A stretch of 5,931 nucleotides of DNA from CAZIOH01 sp964540815. GTDB lineage: Bacteria > Myxococcota_A > Polyangia > Fen-1088. Both the position numbers and the translations under genes were made by a program. Under the pieces are notes generated by a model. The model was not told where the DNA came from, made no database searches, and worked only from the letters and a program-made list of their open reading frames with translations. Below are positions 1 through 5,668 of the stretch, piece by piece (position 1 is the first letter of the stretch; every line of letters starts with the position of its first letter). Where the stretch lies: NCBI GenBank assembly GCA_964540815.1, contig CAZIOH010000178.1, forward strand, positions 1 to 5,931, read 5' to 3'.

Positions 1-1
1 G

Positions 2-766
2 CACTACGTGCCCCTCGACGCCGCGGCAGCCCAGCGCCTCAAGGAAGGGGCCATCGTCCGGGCGGGGGTCAAGAAGGAGTCCTGGGCCAAGCCCATGGAC
101 GCAGTCCTCGAGAAGGTCGCGGTCGAGAGCGGCGGGATCTATGACCCGCAGCACCACCTCCGCTCCCTCGAGTCTAGGTCCGTGGTCGCGGGCGGAGTGA
201 GCGTGACGCCGGACGCGATCGTCGACGCCAATGTGCGCCGCTTGCAGCGGCTCGCGCGCCATGAGCTGGTTGCCGAGCTTCCGGATGGCCGCTGGCAGGT
301 GCCGACCGATCTTGTGTCACAGCTAAAGGCGCGCGAGACCACCCACCCTCGACTGCGCGTGCAGGTCGACGAGATCGCGCCGGCGCTCGGGGATCAGGTG
401 AAGCTCCGTGGGCCCGCCTGGCTCGACTCTGCGGAGCCGCGGGCGGTGTACGGCTTCGGGGACGAGGTTGCACGGGCGAAGGAACAACGGGCCCTTCACC
501 TTCAGCAGCTCGGTATCAAGCGCAGCCCGTCCGAGGTGCGCCGGTCGCTCGACGCGCTGGCGCGCGCGGACGCCGGCAGGAACGTCGCGGAGGCCCGTGG
601 CCTCGCGTTCGTGGCGGCGCCACCGCCGGGCTTCCACGGAGTCCTCGTCCCTTGCCCGGGCTCGACTCCCGGGCGACGTCGCTTGGAACGTGGCTTGGAG
701 CATGGATCGAGGCGCTCGCCGTCGCGGGCCATGAGGCCGATCGCCGTCGGGCGCCATCATGGTTAG
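2..766 (+). CDS. Relaxase/mobilization protein, DUF3363 C-terminal part (5' end outside window)
   Basis: Relaxases of this type nick plasmid or integrative-element DNA at oriT and lead the strand into the recipient; DUF3363 is their C-terminal domain, not the catalytic nuclease. The frame is open to the window edge (His-Tyr precede the first Val codon, a GTG at 8), so that codon is probably internal. Family-like features in order, numbering that Val as 1: VPLDAAAAQRLKEGAIV at the start; GGIYDPQHHL near 42-51; VDANVRRLQRL with a following DGRWQVP block near 72-99, matching the usual 'VDAHVRRLEALRRAG...WRVP' patch; a GPAWLD block near 134-139, matching 'GATWLD'; and a GFGDEV block near 148-153. 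After about position 660 the product becomes Arg-rich and no longer resembles the family, so the 3' end is probably truncated, frameshifted or fused. No conjugation gene follows. The recognition is from memory of family patterns; the domain call is fairly sure, functionality is doubtful. Confidence 0.75.
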   Translation, partial: HYVPLDAAAAQRLKEGAIVRAGVKKESWAKPMDAVLEKVAVESGGIYDPQHHLRSLESRSVVAGGVSVTPDAIVDANVRRLQRLARHELVAELPDGRWQVPTDLVSQLKARETTHPRLRVQVDEIAPALGDQVKLRGPAWLDSAEPRAVYGFGDEVARAKEQRALHLQQLGIKRSPSEVRRSLDALARADAGRNVAEARGLAFVAAPPPGFHGVLVPCPGSTPGRRRLERGLEHGSRRSPSRAMRPIAVGRHHG

Positions 767-916
767 AGACGACCGCGCATAGAGGGCCTTAAATTGAGAG
801 GTGACGTCAATGTCGGCGCGGCGCGTCCCTTCCGTTCGTGGAGTGGCGTCTTGGCAGAGCTCGCCCTTGACGCGGAAGCTGTGCCAGACCGCAACCCGAC
901 TCAGGGGCTTTCCGAC
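767..916 (+). other. Leader between relaxase remnant and DUF1552 gene
   Basis: This 150-base stretch holds the 5' untranslated region of the next gene. I see -35-like hexamers (TTGGCA at 851-856, TTGACG at 867-872) but no matching -10 box at normal spacing, and a T/A-rich TTAAAT near 789-794 with no -35. A short palindrome TGACGTCA lies at 802-809. The reading frame of the downstream gene stays open through the whole stretch, back to the relaxase stop at 764-766, so the first in-frame start candidate is a TTG at 794. I treat the stretch as non-coding because the Tat signal peptide begins only after 917. No promoter can be asserted. Confidence 0.4.
903..907 (+). promoter_or_regulatory. Ribosome binding site of the DUF1552 gene
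   Basis: AGGGG lies nine bases before the ATG at 917 (a second ATG follows at 920). It supports a start at 917/920 over the upstream in-frame TTG at 794, which would put about 41 residues in front of the twin-arginine signal. Confidence 0.5.
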
Positions 917-2374
917 ATGATGAAGCATCAGCAGAAGTACTCGCGTCGCCGCTTTCTTAGCGCGGTGGGTGCCGGCGCGGCGCTGTTGCCGTTGCTCGAA
1001 TCCGATCCAATCGACGCCGCCTGCGCGGGCACTGGAATCAAGCGCCTTTTCATTCTCGTTTGGCCGAACGGAATGTTGAGCAGCGTGTCAGCCTGGGCCA
1101 CCACGGGCGACACGCCTTCGGCCTGGACGCTGCCTCCCTTCATGGCCAGCCTGGCGCCCTACCAGCAGGATCTCCTCCTGCTCGACGGGCTCGACTACTC
1201 GTTCCTCAGAGACATGCCCGGTGCGGGGGAGAGGACCGGTCAGGCCGCTTATCCCGGGCTGTTAACGGGAGCGTTTTTCCAAACCCTCTCGTCATCGACG
1301 GCGGCTGACATCGCCGGAGGACCGTCGGTGGACCAGTACATTGGGGGCCAGCTGAAAGCCGGTGGGTATCCTGGGCTCGCCAGTCTCAACCTCGGGGTTT
1401 TCGTCCAGAGCACGGGGCACCTGTCCTGGAAATCGGCGGGCCAGGTGGTCCTTCCCGACCTCGATCCCAACAACGTCTTTGCGACGTATTTCAAGGGCGG
1501 TCTGTTCGCTCCGACGCCGGCATCCGGCGCGGGCGGAGCGGGAGGAGCCGGGACCTCGGCGCGTGCCGCTATGCGAAGGAGCATCCTCGACTACGTGCAG
1601 GGAGACCTCGGTCGTTTCTCGAAGAAGGTGGGAACAGAAGACAAACAGCGGATTGCCCAGCACCTGGATGCCGTTCGAAGGGTCGAGCTTCGCCTCCCCC
1701 CCACGCCCGTGACCGGAGCTGGTGGCGCCGGGGGCGAGGGCGGAGCGTCGTCCACGCCGCCCGGATCGATCTGCGGCATCCCGACCGACGAGTTCCAGAC
1801 ACCGACGTTGCCCGCCAAGAACTCGAGCAACGTCGCACAGCTGGCGAAGTTGCAGATGGATCTGGCGGCCATGGCCTTCGCATCGGACCTCACCCGGGTC
1901 GTGGTCATGCAAATTGGCGATCAGCTTGGGGGCCAGCTCATCTTCACGAACCTCGGCTTCGCGGCCGGGGGGCCCAATCCCGCCGATGCCAACACGGGAG
2001 ACGTCAACGGCTGGCACGCCATCGCGAAGCGAAACGGGGCCGACAAGGTGATTGTCGACACCTGGTTCCAGTCCCAGGTCGCGTACATGATCGGGCAGAT
2101 GAAGGGGATCGTCGATCTCGGTGGCAAGTCGGCCCTCGACAGCGGCGTGGTCGTGGGGATGAGCAGCATGCGTTCGGGCCTGGGCGAAACCACACAGGTC
2201 CCCACCGTTCTCGCGGGAAGCTGCGGGGGCTACTTCAAGACCGGGCGGAGCCTGGCGCTCACCGGCATTCCCAACAACCAATTGCTGGTGTCACTATGCG
2301 ACGGGATGGGATTTCCGGTCGCCACCTTTGGAGAGCCGAGATACGGCGGCGAGTTAGCCGCGCTGAAGGGGTAA
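917..2374 (+). CDS. Tat-exported HXXSHH (DUF1552) family protein with degenerate motif
   Basis: A 485-residue protein of the HXXSHH family (former DUF1552, Pfam PF07586), whose function is unknown. Residues 9-27 are a twin-arginine signal (SRRRFL, then an Ala/Leu-rich stretch), with possible cleavage near residue 37, so the folded protein is probably exported. Family blocks follow: KRLFILVWPNG at 42-52, a DLLLLDGL block at 85-92, PGLLTG at 113-118, a SVDQYIGGQL block soon after, the RRSILDYVQ and DAVRRVELRL helices, and QMDLAAMAFASDLTRVVV, the strongest match. The signature HxxSHH is replaced by HAIAKR at residues 367-372, and the earlier family patch that often carries His reads PGAGERTG. 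Two Gly-rich inserts (about 203-213 and 263-278) interrupt the core. Length is normal for the family. The start is the ATG at 917, chosen by the Tat signal and the AGGGG; an upstream TTG at 794 is possible. The next gene begins 37 bases after the stop, so the two are probably one operon. The family call is confident; the role is unknown. Confidence 0.88.
   Translation: MMKHQQKYSRRRFLSAVGAGAALLPLLESDPIDAACAGTGIKRLFILVWPNGMLSSVSAWATTGDTPSAWTLPPFMASLAPYQQDLLLLDGLDYSFLRDMPGAGERTGQAAYPGLLTGAFFQTLSSSTAADIAGGPSVDQYIGGQLKAGGYPGLASLNLGVFVQSTGHLSWKSAGQVVLPDLDPNNVFATYFKGGLFAPTPASGAGGAGGAGTSARAAMRRSILDYVQGDLGRFSKKVGTEDKQRIAQHLDAVRRVELRLPPTPVTGAGGAGGEGGASSTPPGSICGIPTDEFQTPTLPAKNSSNVAQLAKLQMDLAAMAFASDLTRVVVMQIGDQLGGQLIFTNLGFAAGGPNPADANTGDVNGWHAIAKRNGADKVIVDTWFQSQVAYMIGQMKGIVDLGGKSALDSGVVVGMSSMRSGLGETTQVPTVLAGSCGGYFKTGRSLALTGIPNNQLLVSLCDGMGFPVATFGEPRYGGELAALKG
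1527..1556 (+). repeat. Gly/Ala-rich low-complexity insert (GAGGAGGAG) in DUF1552 protein
   Basis: Near-perfect GGMGS-type codons encode SGAGGAGGAG-like residues at about 203-213. The insert sits between the N-terminal half and the RRSILDYVQ helix, where I would expect a loop. It is probably a flexible linker and resembles the linker of the neighbouring gene. Confidence 0.6.
1705..1758 (+). repeat. Second Gly-rich insert (GAGGAGGEGG) in DUF1552 protein
   Basis: Residues about 263-280 read TPVTGAGGAGGEGG and then Ala/Ser/Pro. The insert directly follows the DAVRRVELRL helix. Similar low-complexity segments are frequent in Sorangium-type proteomes and may arise by slippage in GC-rich codons. 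Confidence 0.6.
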
Positions 2375-2399
2375 TGGACGGGGCCGAGGAAATCGCGAC

Positions 2400-2407
2400 G
2401 GAGGAAA
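2400..2407 (+). promoter_or_regulatory. Strong Shine-Dalgarno deciding a TTG start
   Basis: GGAGGAAA is close to the ideal anti-16S complement and its GGAGG ends seven bases before the TTG at 2412. That spacing makes TTG the most credible start of the DUF1592-type gene, because no ATG with a comparable site lies near the beginning of the frame. It also indicates independent, efficient translation within the operon. Confidence 0.75.
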
Positions 2408-2411
2408 CATC

Positions 2412-4286
2412 TTGAGCTTCGGAACTCGTGAACGCCGCTCCGTCTGGGCTTTGGCGATGGTCGGTTCCGCCATGACCTTCGCGGACTGCTCTTCCGCCTC
2501 GCGAAAGCTGCCCGGACAGTCCTCATCCAGCGGCCCCGGGGGCGTGGGCGGCTCCGCAGCGTCGGCGATGGTCGGCGGGGCCGCGGGACCGACCGCGCCA
2601 ACCGCGACCGGCGGGAACGCCGGGGGCCTTGCCGCGGGAGCTGGCGGAACATCCGGGGCCGGTGGCGTGTCGGGCGGCATCGCCGGCTCTTTGGTGCCGC
2701 CGCTCGGCGGCCCGCCAACGCCTGAGTCGGCCGGGCCGATGGTCATGCGCCGGCTCACCAACCGCGAGTACAGCCACATCTTGAGCGACCTTTTGGCAGA
2801 CGCCACCAATCCCGGCGCGACCTTCCTAGCAGACGTACCCTCGAACCCACCGTTCGAGGCCCCGACGAGTGTCGTCGCCGATGTGCAGATCGAGCAGTAC
2901 CTTGCGACCGCCGACTCCGTGGTGGGGACCGCGCTGGCGAACGGCAACCTGTTCGCAAACGGCAACCTTCCAGCGACCTGTCAGTCCCCCGCCCCCGCGG
3001 ACGAGACCACCTGCGCAGGTCAGTTCATCACGGCGTTCGGTCTGCGGGCGTTTCGGCGCCCGGTGGAGACCGACGAGGTCACGGATCTTCAAGCTCTGTT
3101 CACGACCGCCCGCGGGCTTGGCTTCGGTTTCCAGGAAGCACTGGCCGAGATCGCCAAGGGCATGCTGCAGTCACCCAGTTTCCTTTATCACTGGGAGATC
3201 GGCGCCACGCCTCCCACTGTCGATCCGACGACCGGGTTGGTTCCCCTTACTCCTTGGCAAGTGGCCGCGCGCCTGGCGGCAACACTGTGGGAGAGCGGCC
3301 CGGACGATGACCTGCTGTCGGCCGCGCAAGGCGGGAGACTTGCAACGCCCGCGCAGGTCGGCGCCCAAGCGAGCCGCATGCTCGCGGATCCGCGGGCGGC
3401 GCGAGCGCTCGAACATTTTCACGAGCAGCTGTTGATTCGCACTGGCTCGCTCGCGGATCTTCCGGCGCTCACGAAATCAAGCCCGCGTTTCACAGCCGGG
3501 GTGGCCGCGTCGCTGCCCGAGGAACTCAACAGGTTCCTCACGGACGTTTACTTGTCGGGAGATGGGACCCTGAACACGCTCCTCACGGCGCCGTACGCTT
3601 TCGTCGACGCGAATCTCGCCCCAATTTACGGCGTTGCCGTGCCCGCCGCACAGGGGTTCACCAAGGTCGCGCTCAATCCGGTCGAGCGCGGGGGCCTGCT
3701 GACACAACTGGCTTTCCTGTCCTCGACGGCCGACAACGTGAACGATAATCCGGTCGCGCGCGGAATCGTCGTTTACCAGAATCTTCTGTGCGGCACGGTG
3801 CCTCCCGACCCTTCCGCCGTGCCGCCGCTGCCCGTCGTGCCGACGGGGCCCCAGACCACGCGCCAACGCTGGACCTCCAGCACAGCGGGGTCGTGCGCGA
3901 CGGGCTGCCACGCCCACGTCAACCCCCCGGGGTTCGCGTTCGAGAACTACGATGGCCTCGGCGTGTTTCGAACCACCGACTCCGGTCTTCCCGTCGATTC
4001 GACGGGGACGATGGTCACGCCTGGCCAGGTCTCCATCACCTTCACGAACGCCATCGATCTGTCGCGCCAGCTGGCGGCCAGCCCGGAGGTCAGATGGTGC
4101 CTCGACCGCCAGTGGTTCCGCTACATGCTGGGAAGACCAGAGAGCGCCGCCGAGCAGGGCTCGCTGGAGGTCGCCTATCGCAGCGCCTCCGCCACCGACG
4201 GGTATTCGCTGCGCGCTTTGCTGACCGCCATGGTGACTTCCAAGGCGTTCCTCGCTCGGGCACCTTCGCCCGGCGAACTGCCGTAG
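2412..4286 (+). CDS. DUF1592/DUF1588 domain protein (planctomycete-type cytochrome-like), exported
   Basis: A 624-residue protein with the full domain series usual for this superfamily, whose function is unknown. Residues 1-26 hold a charged start, a hydrophobic stretch and Cys26 (TFADC): an export signal with a lipobox-like but non-canonical site, since Asp is unusual before Cys. Residues 36-95 are a Gly/Ala-rich linker. Then come DUF1587 (VMRRLTNREYSHILSDLL, 111-128), DUF1595 (about 191-263, LRAFRRPVETDEV and MLQSPSFLYHWEIG), DUF1592 (about 278-410, LTPWQVAARLAATLW), DUF1588 (about 425-520, ERGGLL and NPVARGIVVYQNLLC, then CATGCH at 495-500 and NPPGFAFENYDGLG) and DUF1585 (about 545-618, WCLDRQWFRYMLGR). 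The CH site has three residues between its cysteines instead of the two of a classical CxxCH haem site. It starts at TTG 2412, 37 bases after the DUF1552 gene, so the two are likely co-transcribed and act together in the envelope. The domain call is confident; haem binding is inference. Confidence 0.88.
   Translation: MSFGTRERRSVWALAMVGSAMTFADCSSASRKLPGQSSSSGPGGVGGSAASAMVGGAAGPTAPTATGGNAGGLAAGAGGTSGAGGVSGGIAGSLVPPLGGPPTPESAGPMVMRRLTNREYSHILSDLLADATNPGATFLADVPSNPPFEAPTSVVADVQIEQYLATADSVVGTALANGNLFANGNLPATCQSPAPADETTCAGQFITAFGLRAFRRPVETDEVTDLQALFTTARGLGFGFQEALAEIAKGMLQSPSFLYHWEIGATPPTVDPTTGLVPLTPWQVAARLAATLWESGPDDDLLSAAQGGRLATPAQVGAQASRMLADPRAARALEHFHEQLLIRTGSLADLPALTKSSPRFTAGVAASLPEELNRFLTDVYLSGDGTLNTLLTAPYAFVDANLAPIYGVAVPAAQGFTKVALNPVERGGLLTQLAFLSSTADNVNDNPVARGIVVYQNLLCGTVPPDPSAVPPLPVVPTGPQTTRQRWTSSTAGSCATGCHAHVNPPGFAFENYDGLGVFRTTDSGLPVDSTGTMVTPGQVSITFTNAIDLSRQLAASPEVRWCLDRQWFRYMLGRPESAAEQGSLEVAYRSASATDGYSLRALLTAMVTSKAFLARAPSPGELP
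2517..2696 (+). repeat. Gly/Ala-rich linker region of DUF1592-type protein
   Basis: About 60 residues dominated by Gly, Ala, Ser, Thr and Pro, with recurring GGVGG, GGAAG, GAGGTSGAGG units. It separates the N-terminal signal/Cys26 from the first conserved domain, as expected for a flexible stalk of a membrane-anchored envelope protein. Confidence 0.7.
2937..2972 (+). repeat. 18-base imperfect tandem repeat (ANGNLF/ANGNLP)
   Basis: The units 2937-2954 and 2955-2972 match at about 14 of 18 bases and encode ANGNLF followed by ANGNLP. The reading frame is kept, so this looks like a small in-frame duplication just before DUF1595. Confidence 0.6.
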
Positions 4287-5289
4287 TCGTGGTCGCATCC
4301 GAGTCGGCGATCTGGAGAGCCAGCGCCAGGCATCGACAACGGTGGCCTTGCCGCGCCGGGCGTCTACGGCAAACTCGGCGGGCCCGGGATCGGCGGCCCA
4401 CCGGCGCGCTCTTCAAGCGTCGGCGTCGCGCGACGCCCCGCCGCGGCGTCCCTCGCCCGGCCATCGACAGCCTCCGCAAATACCAGTCGAGGTCATTGGC
4501 CCACCCCTAGTCCCCTTGCCTATTCGCGTCGAGCAGCGAGGCCAACCGCTCTCTCTTACCGGGGCCGGACGCCCCACTGCGCTTGGCGGCCGCAGGGTCG
4601 AGAGCGCCCCTACCGCGATCCTGAACGCGATTTCCAAGCGCCGTGGATCTGGTTCAGCTACCCAGGACCAGGCGCCACAAACGTCGCCGATCTTCCCCGA
4701 CAGGAACGATGATTACATCTACCTTGACGGGTCCGAATCACGCGGAACCAGCGTGTTTCACCGCACCCTCCGGCTCACCCCTCTAGCCTGCTCCGATAGT
4801 TCTCCCTCCGGTTCTGGGCGCGCCACCCCGTCGGTTCCCGAAAGGCACTGGGCGGCCGGGGAGCATCCAACCAGTTGGACCTAGGCGCGGTCGCCCCACG
4901 AGATGCTCCACGCCCGCACCCCCAAGCGCTACATGTCGCCACCGTCGGCGACGATGCAGCCATCCGACCAGCCTTCGAACCGCCACAGTGCGCGAACGTC
5001 GCGGCGATTCCGGATTCAGAACCGCTGCCGCCCGCTTGGTCGCTAGTTCCCGCTCATCGGGCTTCGATCACGCGCGGTTTGCCATGCTCGGATCCTTCAG
5101 ATGTCGTCTCGATCTCTGCACGGAACGAGCAGACCCTTAGATCCGGGCACGTGCCGTGGCAGGGCCGGGAATCGCAAAGTTCGTCCAGCTGAACCCACGG
5201 TCGCTCTGCCAGGGGGGCCATTCCCGCTGCCTGTGTGAACGCCTTGCGAGGCGCCCCCCGGCCTCGAAGTCGAAGGTCGCTTGGGATGA
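4287..5289. other. About 1 kb without a supportable gene
   Basis: Open frames here are short, Arg/Pro-rich or Ser-rich, lack good ribosome binding sites and show no family pattern I recognise on either strand. The longest (4342-4884, +) begins without a Shine-Dalgarno sequence and looks like chance openness in GC-rich DNA. The stretch probably holds the operon's 3' end and, nearer 5290, decayed sequence of the IS91-like element. I found no tRNA, no T-tract terminator and no array. The only structure I noted is a palindrome at 4422-4437. Confidence 0.5.
4422..4437. repeat. 16-base perfect palindrome GGCGTCGC/GCGACGCC
   Basis: The two 8-base halves are exact reverse complements with no spacer, and a third GGCGTC core lies at 4445-4450, giving a choice of hairpins. 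It lies 136 bases after the DUF1592-type stop. There is no T-tract, so a Rho-independent terminator is not supported. Chance is plausible at this base composition. Confidence 0.35.
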
Positions 5290-5538
5290 AGCACGATCCT
5301 TCCTGGCACGCTTCTGTCTGCCCGTCGCCGCGGATTCCCCCCGGAAGACCGAGATTCTGAGGCTGCGAACGCCCCCCGCCGTCGCCGCTGGACCCCGTGG
5401 GCGGAGCTCCTTAGGCGGGTATTCCTCGTGGATGTCCTCGTCTGTCCGAAGTGCTCCAGCCGAATGCGAATCCGTGCGGCGATCCTGGAGAACGATTCAA
5501 TCCAGGAGATACTTGGGCGCGGAGGGCCGCCTCGGCCC
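5290..5538 (+). pseudogene. IS91-like transposase, C-terminal remnant
   Basis: The frame after a TGA at 5287 encodes RRRRWTPWAELLRRVFLVDV, then LVCPKCSSRMRIRAAILEN and SIQEIL. This order (a PWAELLRRVF helix, the VDVLVCPKC...RMR zinc ribbon with Cys at codons 5443 and 5452, an acidic helix ending in IL) is the C-terminal end of Y2-type IS91 family transposases as I know them. The zinc-binding N-terminal domain and the HUH/Y2 catalytic domain are absent from the preceding kilobase in any frame I read, and the family's usual HLGLP ending is not kept (GRGGPPRP here). So this is a dead fragment, not a gene. The usual CPRCGG is CPKCSS. After about 5538 the frame continues without family likeness. 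The call rests on about 55 residues. Confidence 0.7.
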
Positions 5539-5668
5539 GGCTTCGGTCGTCGAGCTGGTGCTGATGGTCCCTCGAATCGTCCATGCCTTCGGCGGGGAGC
5601 TTACTACAACGCGGGTCTCCCGAGGTCGTCGGCGCGCCCGGGAGCGCGTCGCGGGTGGTCCGCGGCCG

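Noticed and set aside
867..895. TTGACG as a -35 box for the operon
   Set aside because: No -10-like hexamer lies 16-18 bases downstream.
794..916. N-terminal extension of the DUF1552 protein from the TTG at 794
   Set aside because: It would place 41 residues before a clean Tat signal; the ATG at 917 has its own AGGGG at good spacing.
323..928. 201-codon open frame on the minus strand over the relaxase and leader
   Set aside because: Its stretch opposite the relaxase is Arg-rich noise; the N-terminal part over the leader (MLHHVGKPLSRVAVWH) looked more protein-like but I could link it to no family.
1292..2281. 329-codon open frame on the minus strand
   Set aside because: It lies fully antisense to the well-supported DUF1552 gene and has no family pattern; such shadow frames are expected in GC-rich coding DNA.
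3477..4298. 273-codon open frame on the minus strand
   Set aside because: Antisense shadow of the DUF1592-DUF1585 region; Arg/Gly-rich with no recognisable domain.
4728..4742. T-loop-like GGGTCCGAATCA
   Set aside because: It lacks the T54-T55 pair and no acceptor or anticodon stem can be paired around it, so it is not a tRNA.
4342..4884. 180-codon open frame on the plus strand
   Set aside because: No ribosome binding site, low-complexity Ser/Pro/Arg composition and no recognisable motif.
5633..5648. Hairpin CGCGC-CCGGGA-GCGCG about 20 bases after the cheR stop
   Set aside because: Only five base pairs and no T-tract, so a terminator call is not supported.
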